From NCBI GenBank assembly GCA_023548195.1, contig JAJHZJ010000311.1, forward strand, positions 7,852,811 to 7,916,810: 64,000 bases of DNA, given 5' to 3'. Shown piece after piece: positions 33,695-45,189 of this stretch; position 1 is the stretch's first letter, and each line of letters begins with the position of its first letter. A program made the position numbers and the translations under genes. Below the pieces are notes generated by a model. The model worked only from the letters and a program-made list of their open reading frames with translations. It ran no database searches and had not been told where the DNA came from. The stretch is from Bettongia penicillata ogilbyi (Eukaryota > Chordata > Mammalia > Diprotodontia > Potoroidae).

Positions 33695-34540
33695 AATTAA
33701 GGGAGTGTGAGATGCAGATATTTTTGAACACAGGGACTTCTTGCCTATGAGTGCTTGTTGTCTACTCTGGCAGAATTCCTTCCCCACATACATTAGAGGA
33801 ACAGGAGGCAGCAACTTGGCATCACACTTCTGAGAGACTGCTGATCCTTGTCTTAGAGAGAAGTAGTCTTTCAGAGGTGGAAGCCGTGCTAGAGCTGGGG
33901 TCTGGTGCTAGGCTATCTCCTACAAGAAAACTTGCAGTCCTAGATTTGTAAGATCCATTGAATGTAGTAGTCTCAACGACTAAGAAAATAGACTTTGTTT
34001 CTTGAGAGCAAAATGTCATTCTCTATTTTCGTCTTGGCTAGAAATGAAAGAGAAGGCTTCCAAACATTTCAAACCCTTAGAAGTCTCCAGTTTGGATCAA
34101 ATCATATGAAAGATGAAGGCTGAGAAAGGGATAGGATTAAAGTCTATAATGTGAAGGGTTTGAAGAGTGTGAATAGGAATTTGTTTTCCAAACTCTGAAT
34201 GCTATAACCAAGGGGGACTCCTTGGAATTTGAAAGAGGCATTTTTTTTAAACCAGCTAGTAGACAACTTATGGAACTCTTCAAGAAATGGTATTATAGAA
34301 AATATGAATAAGCTCATGGAATAAATTAGTAGATGATTTATACGTATATATTCTGCATCTGTCAAAGGAAAGGATGGGACTCAAGGATGATGACTTTCTG
34401 AGGTCACATTATATGCAGTCTTCTTGGTGCTCCTCTGTCTCTCCTTAACAGCATGGCAGCAGATGAGTGACAGATGGTGACACAGTGAAAAAACAGACAA
34501 AAATGTCTGACTAGCAGTGAGAGGAGAGAGGGAAGAATTA
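33695..34540. other. unassigned sequence
   Basis: No gene or confident repeat. The overlapping 64-75 codon frames show no motif. Confidence 0.35.
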
Positions 34541-34544
34541 AGAA

Positions 34545-34625
34545 GTACCTGTCTTTGTATTTCTAGTACCTAGCACAGTGACCGGCACGTAATAAGTACT
34601 TAATAAACACATGTGGAATTAATAA
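34545..34625 (+). mobile_element. L2 3' end
   Basis: tacctgtctttgtatttctagtacctagcacagtgaccgg, then taataagtacttaataaac. Confidence 0.7.
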
Positions 34626-34629
34626 AAGT

Positions 34630-35090
34630 CTGGAAGTGGTATTTCTTCAAAAGACCTTTTTCCAGAAGAGTTGAGTAAAATTATTGTTTGCTTTGGCAAG
34701 AATTTGTTAGTTGAAGACCAAACATATCTGGGCAAGCAAAGGCAGATAATAGGAGAACAAAAGATTGGCATATTAAAAAAAACAACACAAAACCTTCCCT
34801 TAGCAGTCCCTGACACCAGAGCCCTCCAAATAGTGAACAGGTGCAGCAAGCAGGCAATTTGTCACAGCCGCTATGAGAGTTAGCTGAAACCTGAGAATCG
34901 CCATTTCAGAAAGGTATGGAAAGCAATGGGAATGTTCCAGAGACTTGAAGAGATTACAATATGCTTGTGTTTATTTCAGAATTAATTAACAACTCTGTGT
35001 GTACAAAAATGGAGTTTCATCTCCTTACTAGATAAAAGGGCTGGAAGAACTCCTTTCTGTTGTCTAGGCTTTATTCATGAATAAAGACAC
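34630..35090. other. unassigned sequence
   Basis: No gene or named repeat recognised. Confidence 0.35.
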
Positions 35091-35094
35091 AAAG

Positions 35095-35325
35095 GAGAGC
35101 GCTCAGGACCTGGAGTCAGGAAGACACATTCCTGGGTTCAAATCCAATTTCAGACACTTGTTAACTGTTTGATCCTGGGCAAGCCACTTAGCTCTGTTTG
35201 TCTCAGTTTCCTCATTTGTAAAATGAGCTGGAGAAGGAAATGAAAAGTCATTCCACTGTCTTTGCCAAGAAAACCCCAAATGGGGTCACAAAGAGTAAGA
35301 CACAACTGAAAAGACCGAATTATAA
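35095..35325 (+). mobile_element. tRNA-derived marsupial SINE, 5'-truncated
   Basis: aggacctggagtcaggaagac, ctgggcaagccacttagctctg, gccaagaaaaccccaaatggggtcac and gacacaactgaaaagaccg. The first ~30 bases of the head are missing. Confidence 0.85.
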
Positions 35326-35329
35326 GCTT

Positions 35330-36030
35330 TTTCTTGAAAGGAAAAAGAGTGAAGAAATAATTTAAATGAAACATAGGAAAGGGAAAATTGAAGGAAGTGG
35401 AGCAAAACTCAAATATATTTCAGGAGGTTAGAAGGAGGAAGAACAGATTCAAGAGGACAGAACTGACCCTTCTGACTAAGAAACCCCTATCTACATAACA
35501 TAGAATGATGTAATGTAAATATGCACGGGTGATTAGAAGACAGAGAAGAATATGAGATGTAAATAGTTGCTTAAAAAAATGGTATAGACGAACACATTTT
35601 GGATTACTGGACCAAGCCCTAAGATTGGCTCTTGGCCAGGGAAATAGGGCTGGGAAGAAACAAATTTTCCTGGAGACTTGTGATTGTGATCAAGATGGCT
35701 TTCAGCTGAAAATAGAAGAGGAAAGAGAAAATTAATTAAATGCAAAAGTGTCTGAAATCGGAGATTTGTAGGCATTACCTAAAAAGACTACTCAAATGGA
35801 TCTGTAATTTCATCTATTTGAGTGTTCCTTCCAATGATGCACCTCAAAAGCTCTCTCTGCCTGCTCATTCTATACTGTTATGGTCCAAATTTTCTCAAAA
35901 GTTCTCCGTTCGGGATTCACCCAGCAAACATTCTGAAGGCCTTCCTTGCTTTCGCCTAAAATCAAGAGGTGCTAGTAGAGCATTGTACTTTACCTGTCCT
36001 CTCTGTCCCTTGCTACATGATCATCCTCAT
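35330..36030. other. unassigned sequence
   Basis: No gene or named repeat recognised. The 101-codon plus frame at 35740-36045 shows no family motif. Confidence 0.35.
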
Positions 36031-36197
36031 TTTTCATTTATATAGTTCTTTGATGACACTCTTTACTCCTGTTTGAAATCCTTGTTAGTCATATATTACA
36101 ACTTTCTTACATCCACCATGTACTTTTCCATTGAGTTCTTTGTGGTGCTTAACTTTAATTCTTTGAGACCATTCTTTCAAGTCTTGATGCCATAGAG

Positions 36198-36327
36198 CAG
36201 GCCTGTGGGCCCCTTGAGCATGAATTTCAGGCAGCCCACAAAAATAAATTTTTCACTGGCCACCTGAAATCTTTTGACATGTCTGAGGGCTATGAGTGGC
36301 CAGCGTGCCACAGGTTGTGCAGGCCTG
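36198..36327. mobile_element. hAT-like nonautonomous DNA transposon
   Basis: A 130-bp unit with ends caggcctg and caggcctg (inverted CAGGCCTG), flanked by an 8-bp duplication matching 6 of 8 (ccatagag at 36190-36197, ctatggag at 36328-36335). Contains remnants of the gcccacaggccgc-type sequence common in such elements. Inserted in the RTE fossil. Confidence 0.7.
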
Positions 36328-36813
36328 CTATGGAGCAACAGAAATAAAATATTTGTATTGAGGAGATGGATGTTTGCTATTACAGGAAGATTGGGGTCAG
36401 GAAAAGTGCTCAACAATTTCTCTAAGCTAATTAATCTCCCTCTTCTCCTCCCTTTCATTCCAGACCTAGATTATTACTCTTTCACATAGTCCATCTCAGA
36501 TATGCACGATATTGGATAAGTCCTATGGGGTATCTCTTCAGATGCATGTTACTTGGGCAAGAGACATTCTTCATCCATTTGGTCTTTCCTATGTTAATGG
36601 ATAAATCAAATTCCTTTGAGTAATTACATATCTCCTCTAGGAGATTTTGCATTGTTTTAGGGCTTGAGGTCATCAACACAATGTTGTCCCCAAATAGAAG
36701 TCTCTGGAAGTCTCCTCACTATCCTTGAGGATTTCCTCTTTGATTTAGACACTATGCTGGATCTCCTCCATCATTGTGGCAATATTTTTGTTGAGTAAAC
36801 ATATCCTTGTTCT

Positions 36814-36893
36814 TACATCTCTTGATATTTATTATCAGATTACATCTCTTGATATTTATTATCAAGAATAATCTCTTGATTATTTATTATCCT
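36814..36893. repeat. short tandem duplication
   Basis: The phrase ttacatctcttgatatttattatca occurs twice in succession, followed by a third partial copy (atctcttgattatttattatc). Confidence 0.85.
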
Positions 36894-37074
36894 TGAACAA
36901 TAGTTATTTCTGTTATTACATCTTTAAAGAAATCTTGCATGATCATTAAGCTATGGCTAAGAGACACATCACTCTGAAAGAGTCTATAAGGTGGTATTTT
37001 GTTTTATGGAGTCAAATGCATTTTCAAAATTAAAAAACAATAAATGTAATTGGGTCTAATGTTCAATCAACTGG

Positions 37075-37297
37075 CAACTGGGCAGCACAGTAGATAAATT
37101 GCCAGTCCTGGAAGCAGGAAGACTCATCTTTCTAAGTTCAAATCTGGCCTCAGATCCTTCCTAGCTGTCTCCAGACCCTGAACAAGTTACTTAACCTTGT
37201 TTGCCTCACTTTCTTCATCATAAAATGAGCTGATGAAGGAAGGAAGTCACAAAAAGTTGGACATGACATGACATGAACAACAAAAACGACAGCAAAA
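37075..37297 (+). mobile_element. tRNA-derived marsupial SINE
   Basis: Diverged head ctgggcagcacagtagataaattgcc, body gttcaaatctggcctcagatcc, tail aaaatgagctgatgaagg. A small (acatg)n slip occurs near 37261-37276. Confidence 0.75.
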
Positions 37298-37299
37298 AA

Positions 37300-38235
37300 A
37301 TCAATCAATCAATCAAAACACATTTATTAAGTTCCTTCTATGTGCCCAGCACTATGCTAGGCACTGGAAATATAAATGCAACAAATGAAATAAACTTAAT
37401 CATAAGGAGCTTACATTTCATAAGAAAGAACAAGGGTGGGTATATGTATGTGTATGGCATATTTATAGATGTATGATATCTGTAAATACATAAGATACAT
37501 GTATATATTTGTATCCTATACAAGTATGTGAGATATATTTATATGTAGATATATTACATATACTATATTTGAACACAAAGAATAAACATTAAGAGAATAA
37601 AAAGAAATAAATGCCAACTAATTTAATACAAGGTAGTTTGAGAGAGAAGGCCCTTGAGCTATGTACTGAAGGAAGAGAGGGATTCTCTGAAATGGAGGTG
37701 AGGAAAGAGTATATTCTAGGCATAGACACAGCAACAATAGTAATCGTTAACTTTTATATAGCACTTACAATCTGCCAGACCCTGTGCTAAGCAATTTACA
37801 GTTATAATCTCATTCGATTCTCACAACAGCATTGAAGGGTAAGTGCTATTATTGTCTCCATTTTATTAAAAAGGAAACTGAGGCAAACAGAGGTTAGATG
37901 ACTTGGCCAGGGACACATAGCAGGAAGTATCTGAGGTCATATTTGAACTGAAGTCTTCTTAATTCCAGGTCTGATGCTCTATCCACTGAGCCACCTAGCA
38001 GCAAGTATAAAGGCACTCAGACTGGAGAATGAATGTTGTGTGTGGAACAGAGAAAAGGCCAATTTGGCTGGATCTCAGAGTGTGGGAGGGGTGTAAAGTA
38101 TAATGAGGCTGGAAAAATGGGTTTGGGCAAGATTGTGAAGGTCTTTAAAAGCTAAACAGAGAAGTTTACATTTTATGCTAGAGGAAATAGGAACCCCTAA
38201 AAGTTTGTTGAGTGTGGGAGGAACATGATGTGCCT
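37300..38235 (-). mobile_element. L2 LINE, split by a SINE
   Basis: Reversed 3' region (catttattaagttccttctatgtgcccagcac) at 37318-37420, an AT-rich patch to 37580, ccttgagctatgtactgaagg at 37651, then after the SINE at 37735-38003 it resumes with aggccaatttggctggatc and gaagtttacattttatgctag. Confidence 0.7.
37735..38003 (-). mobile_element. CORE-SINE / MIR-type with tRNA head
   Basis: Reversed: tatatagcacttacaatctgcc, tctcattcgattctcacaacagc, aaaggaaactgaggcaaac, then ctctatccactgagccacctagcagc, the complement of a tRNA-like head gctgctaggtggc. Nearly full length at 269 bp and inside the L2. Confidence 0.8.
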
Positions 38236-38338
38236 TTTTAATCTACATATTCTTGACATCTTTCAGTCAATTGTGAAATGTTAAGCATATATATATATAT
38301 ATCATATATGACTATATATACCTACATATATACACATA

Positions 38339-38669
38339 CAATTATCCCTTCCACATTGCAACTTTCCCCATTTTGGTTTCCGTATATCGCAGGTTGGCAT
38401 AAGAAATTAAATGGGAATTTTGGGGGAGTTTTGCATAAGACACAGATGACAGGCAAAGGCAAAGAGCCATCCCCCAAAAAAGTGTAGAATCTCAGAAATG
38501 TATAAAATATATATCATTGTTTAATATTAACACCCCATTAAAGGTTAAAATTAAAGAAAAATAAACAATTCAGACCTTCTCTGGTATGAAGGGAAGGTCA
38601 AAAATTATGTATGGATTTTCCAGATTGTGGGGTAGCACACTCTTAACCCCCATGTGGAAGGGATAACTG
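38339..38669. mobile_element. Tc1/mariner (Tigger-like) MITE
   Basis: A 331-bp unit whose first 20 bases match the reverse complement of its last 20 at about 18 of 20 (caattatcccttccacattg and its partner). Both ends are flanked by TA, the duplication made by this superfamily. No transposase frame. Confidence 0.8.
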
Positions 38670-38690
38670 TATACATTCCGTGAGTGCTTT

Positions 38691-38734
38691 TGTGTGTGTG
38701 TGTGTGTGTGTGTATGTGTGTGTGTGTGTGTGTG
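38691..38734. repeat. (TG)n microsatellite
   Basis: About 22 TG units with one TA interruption, 20 bp past the MITE. Confidence 0.95.
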
Positions 38735-38739
38735 TTCAC

Positions 38740-39390
38740 TGTTGATTACTACTTGAAAAGCCCTGATTTTTTCCTACTAATATCGTCATGGAGGACATCT
38801 CAGTGTATGTATAGAGGACCTTCACAGAGATTGCGTATAGACAGGAGAATGGTATGTAACTCAGTAGTTGATGTTCTCTCAGACCCTTTTATTTTTTGTA
38901 TCAATAAGCAATGCTTTTTTGTTTGTTTGTTTGTTTCTGGCTTTTATCTTCTCCCTCTTTAGGTACTTTGCAAACTGGTGCTTTAATGCCCTCACAATTG
39001 TATTGCCTCCAGCAAGCATTTCCTCTTTCTCTAAATTTGACCCAATGCAGCAGCCTTTCCTATCTTTATTCTCTTTAGAGCCATCTGTTACTTCTCTCTG
39101 AGTACCTCAGGAACTAGGAGATTAGGGTCCAAGTGTGGAGGTGCCACTCTCCTTGATGGAGGAAAGAGTTTGCTGTATTAATTTTTGCAAATAGTATCCA
39201 GTTTTTCTGTGTTTGCACTCTTCTTTCCTTTTTCATCCTTGAATGCCCTTCAGATAACTTCGCTTAGCTGCATATCTTTCCAAACTTTCCTTAGACTCTT
39301 TGCCCCTTCACTCATGGTCTATGTTTTATGAGATGATGTTGTTTATAATTGTCTACCATCCATCATCATAATATTCTATAGGTGTCATAT
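38740..39390. other. unassigned sequence
   Basis: No gene or named repeat recognised. Confidence 0.35.
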
Positions 39391-39394
39391 AATA

Positions 39395-39722
39395 AGGGTA
39401 ATAACAATAACCAGTATTTATATAGTGCTTTACACTTTGCTTTTGCTTTTGGTAGTCATCTTTCTCTAAAAAGTCAAATATTTTCTGACAAAGATGATTT
39501 CTGGGCTCTTTCAGTATACTTGTAGCGAGCAATTTATATTGGTTTATCTTGTGGGTAAAATTACAACCCTGCCAGGTAGATCCTATGATTTTACAGTTGA
39601 AGGAACTGAGGAAGAAAGTAAGTAAAGTGACCTGCTCAGGGTCACACAGTTAGGGAGAAACTGAAAGTAGATTGCAATTCCAAACTTCCAGACTCCAGGA
39701 TCACCGATTTTTTCCACTGTAC
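39395..39722 (-). mobile_element. MIR SINE with an internal insertion
   Basis: 39395-39442 (ccagtatttatatagtgctttac) and 39530-39722 (ttgaaggaactgaggaagaaag, ctgctcagggtcacacagttag) are consecutive parts of a reversed MIR. About 90 unidentified bases lie between. Confidence 0.6.
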
Positions 39723-39724
39723 AA

Positions 39725-40285
39725 CTAGTTGTTCATCAAATTCATAAATGACATGAGACTAGGAGGAAAAGCTCATTGATTGGATGACAGAGTTAAGATG
39801 CAAAATGATCTCTTTTTATACTGTCCATAAATGTAGACTGATAAGCTGAATCCAGTATATAATCTATCCAATTTTCAATGTCCAAATATCCAATATTTAA
39901 CATCTAATAAAATGAAATTGAATCAAGAGAAACTAGAGAAGATTTGGGCAGAGGGCATGATCACTGTCTTCATGATGGAATAATCTGTTACATGGAAAAA
40001 GGATTGGCTTTGTTTTGCTTTCCTTCAGAGGATCTAGGATCAACAGGCAGAAATTGCAGAAAGGCAGATTATATTTTGAGTTAAAGAAAAAAAATGGAAT
40101 TTCCCCAAAGTGGAATAGGTTACCTTGGGCCATAATAAGTTCTTTATGTTGGAAGTATTTAAGCAATCTGAATGGCCACTTGTTAGGGAGCATTGTAGAT
40201 AAAACTGCTTAAGTAAGTATGGGTTTGATGAAATGACCTTTGAAAAAATGTTCAGCTCCAGCATCCTGTAGTGATTTTATGTAAT
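39725..40285 (+). mobile_element. CR1/L3 LINE 3' end
   Basis: Forward: tcatcaaattcataaatgacatgagactagg, then ggcatgatcactgtcttcatg, ccaaagtggaataggttaccttggg and ctgaatggccacttgttagg. This is the order of the CR1/L3 ORF2 end. Confidence 0.7.
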
Positions 40286-40524
40286 ACTGTGAGTTTGTCT
40301 TTGAGGAGTGGGACAATGAAGAAATTTGTTGAATAAAAAGATTTTTCAGGCAGATTATATGGGCAGCAGGCTTGAGGGGAGCAAGTGGTGGCTAGGAGGA
40401 AGGCGGTACCTAGGCAGCCATCACTCGCCAGGACAAAGGGCCCAGAAGTTTTCTCTTCCTACTTCCTTACCCATCAACAAGCTGTATTTGGAGAGGAATG
40501 TAGAAAGAAAAATAACCTTGAGGG

Positions 40525-40692
40525 ATCAGAGCTATAAAAATGACCATAGAGGCTGTCTAGCCAACCTCCTCATTTTATATCTGGAAAATCAAAAGCCTGG
40601 GATCAGCGGAGGTCATACAGAAAGTAAGCGTCAAAGGTAGGATTTGAACCCAGGAGTGGTGACTCCAGAAATATTGCTTTCTCCTCCATTGT
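40525..40692 (-). mobile_element. MIR-type SINE
   Basis: gagctataaaaatgaccatagagg, ccaacctcctcattttatatctgg and ggtaggatttgaacccagg, reversed. Confidence 0.6.
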
Positions 40693-40734
40693 TTAGTGGA
40701 CGTTATCCATTTCTCTTTCAGTCTCTCTGGCTCT

Positions 40735-40800
40735 GTGTATATATATGTATATGTATGTCATATATATATTTATATGTTATATATAACATATATTTATAGA
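40735..40800. repeat. TA-rich low-complexity tract
   Basis: tata/tatg units, locally self-complementary (atatgttatatataacatat at 40771-40790). Confidence 0.85.
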
Positions 40801-40839
40801 TTTCTCTCTACCCCCTCCCCCAGGCATGCCCTAGAGGAA

Positions 40840-40990
40840 TATTGGAGTGGAAATCAAGAGTCTTAGGTTCTGGTCCTAAATTTGCCATTGACTTCAGAAC
40901 TGCTCTATTTCTGGGTCTGGTTTTCCTCAGCTGAAAAAAAAAGGGTTAGATATAATCTACAAGGTCCCTTCTAGTCTAATGTGTTATGGG
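40840..40990 (+). mobile_element. MIR SINE
   Basis: gtcttaggttctggtcctaaatttgcc, then ttttcctcagctg and gggttagatataatctacaaggtccc. Confidence 0.6.
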
Positions 40991-40999
40991 TTATTAAGG

Positions 41000-41860
41000 A
41001 AAAGTAAGGATATTTTTAGCATATGTCCCTGACTTTATGAGGTGGATATCACATGGGGCTTAAATGTCCTCTGGTGCTTCTATCAGAGAGAGAATATTGG
41101 TCTGACTGAATGATGATATGTCAGCCAGATTGAAAACCCTTAACTTCTTACAAGGTATGAGAAGAAGCTGAGGGCGACCTTTCAACTAAAAGGAATCCCT
41201 AAGAACCTAAGAATGTCTTATCTGCTTCTATCTCCATTTCAGTCTGACATTAATAACCACTTGTGCATCATCAGATCCCCTATTATTCTCATCACTGCCC
41301 ATGTATGTTTAGCAACCATTACATACAATTCAGGGCCAATCAATTTGTTTCCTGAACTGCAGAGATTTATTAGTTTTCAAAAACACTGCATTCAATTCAA
41401 AATGGATTGTATACTAGTTATAGCAAATGTGTATTGATTTGATTAAAAATGCATTAATTTCTTTAGATTTCAATTACAATGGATTCATTTTCAGAAATGA
41501 AAGGTTGGAAAATACACAGCCATATATACTACCTCCATCAAATACCTAGTACTGAAAGCAGCTCATATGGAATTTTTTTTCTTTGTACTTTTCAAAGGAA
41601 AAATTGTCAATGTTCATTGTTTTGTTCTAGTCTGTACATATGCCATCAAAGCAAAGCAGAGAGATTTGAATTTATACAGGAAACTTGAAACCATCTAAAT
41701 GGTCAATCCTAATCATTTAGGGAGCTGTATACATTCCCTTGTTCTTTTGTACATAGCATTCCCTCTCTTTTCTCCATGTTTTTCCACAGGCTGTCTGTTC
41801 TCATGCTCAGAATATATACCACCATCTTTTGATCACTATCTACTAAGCCCTGTGCTAAGT
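41000..41860. other. unassigned sequence
   Basis: No gene or named repeat recognised; frames of 69-74 codons occur without motifs. Confidence 0.35.
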
Positions 41861-41864
41861 GCTG

Positions 41865-42001
41865 CTTAAAATCTTTAGTTTCCTTCAAAGCTCACCTTTA
41901 AAACTATTTCCATGAGGTTGAATCATACTCCCACCCACCTCAAACCCAGGTCCTAGACCCTTCTTGCCTCCCTTCCTTGTGGACTGATTGCAAATCTATA
42001 G
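41865..42001 (+). mobile_element. L2 ORF2-end fragment
   Basis: ttagtttccttcaaagctcacc, then tttccatgaggttgaatcatactcccacc follows the forward L2 phrase for this region. Confidence 0.55.
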
Positions 42002-42046
42002 CTGTTAATGTGAATGTGTATTTTCTGTTAATGTGAATGTGTATTG
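42002..42046. repeat. 23-bp tandem duplication
   Basis: ctgttaatgtgaatgtgtat occurs twice with no gap except ttt; identity is perfect over 22 bases. Confidence 0.9.
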
Positions 42047-42049
42047 TCA

Positions 42050-42585
42050 TTTTTTGAGGGTTTTTGTTGCCTTGATCTTAAATCCATTTTATTCACAAAT
42101 CTTACATTTAAAATTCTCCCATACACTGGTAATTACTCATATTTAAGTTAGTATGTATTTTATCTATTCATGAGATGGGAGGTTGCCATTTAAAATTAAA
42201 TAGCATTTTTTCTCACCTGGAGATCATAGGAAAAACTTAAATAAAATTTTTTGTACACGTTTGAGTAATGTCATTTAATTTTATTAAGCAGCATATTTTG
42301 ACTGAAATAGTATTTCATGGTCAGCAGAATTTCTAGGAATGCTGAAATTGAATGAATACATTGCATAAATATAGTACAACATAATTCATGACATACATAA
42401 AGACTGAGGCATGTGGTATCCTGGGACCAATACAGTTGAGAGCTAGGACCTACTCAGGTTCTAGAAACTCTGGTTATTTCACCTCTGCTCTTAAATACTA
42501 TATCTTTTGGGCTGAGGGAGTAGTCAGTCTCTGTATTGATGAGTAGAGAAGCAGAGCTTGGATCAATATGAGGATAACTTTCTAA
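42050..42585. other. unassigned sequence
   Basis: Nothing recognised. Confidence 0.35.
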
Positions 42586-42589
42586 ATTA

Positions 42590-42785
42590 GAGATTGATGT
42601 TTCAGTCACGTCTAATTCTTCATGACCCCATTCAGCGTGTTCTTGGCAAAGATACTGGGCCAGTTGCCATTTCCTTCTCCATCTCATTTCACAGATGAGG
42701 AAACTAAGGTGAACAAGGTTAAGTGACTTGTTCAGGGACACCCAGCTACTAAGTGTCTGAGGCCAGATTTGAACTCAGGAAGATG
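42590..42785 (-). mobile_element. tRNA-derived marsupial SINE, head lost
   Basis: gtttcagtcacgtctaattcttcatgacccc, ttcttggcaaagatactggg, gttaagtgacttgttcagggac and ttgaactcaggaagatgac, reversed. The tRNA-like head is absent. Confidence 0.85.
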
Positions 42786-42799
42786 ACTAAAAGTGTCTA

Positions 42800-42905
42800 A
42801 AAATGGGATGGGCAGGATACCTTCCCTCCTGCCCTATTTCTATAGTACTTAGCACAGTCTTGGGCACAAATCATTCAGTCAATATCTGCTGATTGATTGA
42901 TGGAT
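42800..42905 (+). mobile_element. L2 3' end
   Basis: tatttctatagtacttagcacagtcttgggc, then attcagtcaatatctgctgattg. Confidence 0.6.
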
Positions 42906-42954
42906 GTGAACTTTTCTTTAAGATTCAAAGAAGCACATTGAAAACTGAAGCCCT

Positions 42955-43350
42955 TGGACCTAGTGAATCATAACACTTTATACCTAGAAGGCCTTCAAAA
43001 TCATCTGCTTCAAGCTCCTACCCCCTAACCAGTTCAGATTTTAACATTACCTTTCAAACCTCTGTTTTAATACTTGTGACTTGAAACTCATTGCATTCCA
43101 TCCTATTTTTTAGATACTTCTAATTTAGAAAGTTGTTCTAACATTAATCCAAGAGCTGCCTTTTGCCTTCATTCATAGATAATAGATCCATTCTCTAAAG
43201 CTATACAGAATAAATCTAATTCCTTTCCCTAGTGACAGCCCTTCACATCAAGACCCAAGTCTTTTCTTCTCCAAATTTTGGCTATTTGTCATATGATGTA
43301 GTTCAAGTCTTATCAGTATCTTGGTTGCCCTTCTCAGGCCTCACTAATAA
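42955..43350 (-). mobile_element. CR1/L3 LINE fragment
   Basis: ctagaaggccttcaaaatcatctgc, attgcattccatcc, agaaagttgttctaacattaatcc and ctaattcctttccctagtgacagcccttc, in reversed CR1/L3 order. Confidence 0.65.
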
Positions 43351-43359
43351 CTGATACTC

Positions 43360-43735
43360 AGTAGGAAGAACTACTACCACTGGGGATGTCTTATCTTTTC
43401 TGCAGTGATCCCTCACTCCCATGTCAGGCCTTGGATCATTTCAGAATCTATCAGGATGACTGGGGAGGAAGAAGAAGATGACCATGAAGCATGACCTCTC
43501 TCTTTGTTGCTTAACTGCTCGCATGGTCTGAATAAGATGGAAGTCAATAGCTTCATTCCTTCTGATGAGATGAAGGACCATCAATCCTTACCATATTCCC
43601 TATCTCTATGTTCTGCAATCCCCTAATATTGGAATATTAACAACTTATGTAACCTAAGGACCTCTGGGCCTTGTGCTACATACCACCACCGTACCCTTAG
43701 AACTTCCAGGTCTTTCCATCAGCTATGCAAGCTGA
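43360..43735. other. unassigned sequence
   Basis: Nothing recognised with confidence. Confidence 0.35.
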
Positions 43736-43739
43736 ACTT

Positions 43740-43872
43740 TCTTTTCTCTGTGGTTTCCCCCATTAATACTGTGAGCTCCTTAACAGAGAATCTATTTTCC
43801 TTTTGTATTTCCCATAATTAGCACAGTGCTTTGTGCATAGGAAATGCTTAATAAATGTTTTTTTCATTCGTT
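43740..43872 (+). mobile_element. L2 3' end
   Basis: tactgtgagctccttaacagagaatc, then tagcacagtgctttgtgcataggaaatgcttaataaatg. Confidence 0.8.
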
Positions 43873-44199
43873 TGTTCATTCACCCAAAACTAAACATGAA
43901 CTTCAGAGTGGTTTTACATTTATGCTTTTATTTAATGTGAACTGTTTCCTCCCCTGAACTATACTTCTCTAGTCCACTAGAAACTAGGACTCTACTCTTG
44001 ACTCTTCCTAGCTCTGATAAGTGAGTTTGCCCCCTTCTCTGGCTGGAAACCAGAGCATCACAGCAGTCCTTGAAGTCTCCCTGTTATGGCCTCCCTCTTC
44101 AGCCATCTCAGACCTATCTACCCTTCTCAGTGTTTTCCATTGCGTGTTCCCCCACTAAGCTAGCAGTCAACTAAGACCTCATTCCTTTTTTTTTTTCAA

Positions 44200-44345
44200 C
44201 TAGAATTACTGTTTAGTTAGGTCTCCTTCATTTTGTTCTTGTATAGTTATTTATTTTTTAAACCTAAATGCAAGGCTTTATATTAAACCCTATGAAATTT
44301 TACTTGTAAGTTTCAGCCCTTTGCTCCAAGACTGAATATTTTGGA
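44200..44345 (-). mobile_element. CR1/L3 LINE fragment
   Basis: aaacctaaatgcaaggctttatattaaacc, then tttgctccaagactgaat resemble the reversed CR1/L3 stretch also found near 25240. Confidence 0.5.
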
Positions 44346-44407
44346 ACTTCCTTTCTATTTTTGACTTTGTTGGATTATATACATAGCAAAAAATTATATA
44401 TATATAT

Positions 44408-44459
44408 GTATATACACGCATATATACACATATATATGTGTATATATGCGTGTATATAC
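44408..44459. repeat. perfect 52-bp palindrome in a TA/CA microsatellite
   Basis: The sequence from gtatatacacgc to its mirror gcgtgtatatac equals its own reverse complement over all 52 bases, with no spacer. Flanking (TA)n extends it imperfectly to about 44395-44471. Confidence 0.95.
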
Positions 44460-44474
44460 GTATATATATATGGA

Positions 44475-45185
44475 TCTCTGAGTCAAGGAATATTATTCAC
44501 TTATTTAGCATAATGCCAAATTGCTTTCCAGAATGGTGGGATCAATTCACAGTTCCACTAACTGAGCACTGGTATACCTGTCTTACTGATACCCTTTCCA
44601 CATTGACTATTTCCTTCTTTTGTCAGTGTTGCCCATTTTGCTAGTTGCATGTTGAAACCTCAGACTTGTTTTGATTTGCATTCCCTCATTATTAGTGATT
44701 TGAAATAATCTTTGATATAGTTTTTAATAATTTATAATTCTTCTTTTGGGAATTGTTTGTGCATGTCCTTTGACCACTTTTCTCCTTGGGACTAGCTCTT
44801 GGTCTTGGACATTTCAGTTAGCTCCCTCTATAGTTTGGATATCAAATCTTGATCTTATTCTCTTCTGTTTTTTTAATGTTAGCTGCTTTGATGTTTAAGT
44901 CACATCAGTTTTGAATTTACACATTAAAATGGTGTAAGTTCTTAGTCTAAACCTAATTTCTGCCAGATGGCTTTCTGACTTTCCTAGCAGTTTTTGTCAT
45001 ATAGGATGTTATAACACCATGTAGTTATGTGCCTGAGGTAATTGGGGTATTCGGCTATTAAGTTGAACTGTTCTTATTTTTATTTATTTAGCATATTTCA
45101 CTGGTCTACTTTAAAAAAAAATCCAGTACCAAATAAATTTGATGATTACAATTTTACAAGATATTTTGAGGACTTTAAGTGCTGT
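44475..45185 (-). mobile_element. old L1 LINE, ORF2 C-terminal region
   Basis: Reversed and heavily decayed: ttccagaatggtgggatcaattc, ttttgatttgcattccctcattattagtgatttg, tgcatgtcctttgaccac, tggctttctgactttcctagcag. The order is that of 12230-12980. It is much more diverged than the L1 there. Confidence 0.75.
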
Positions 45186-45189
45186 GAGC

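Larger units (their letters stand above)
36035..37060 (-). pseudogene. RTE-clade LINE reverse transcriptase, decayed
   Basis: Reading the minus strand from 37060 down: LFFNFENAFDSIKQ (motif A type, F-x-x-AFDS), then RLLFGDNIVLMTSSPKTMQ (the catalytic F-A-D-D motif degraded to F-G-D-N), then LLEEICNYSKEFDLSINIGKTKW (the palm segment after motif C). Further on, at 36040-36180, are remnants like TTKNSMEKYMVDVRKL typical of the RTE C-terminal region. Several stops and frame changes. A hAT-like element interrupts it, and a short tandem duplication lies at 36814-36893. Confidence 0.75.
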
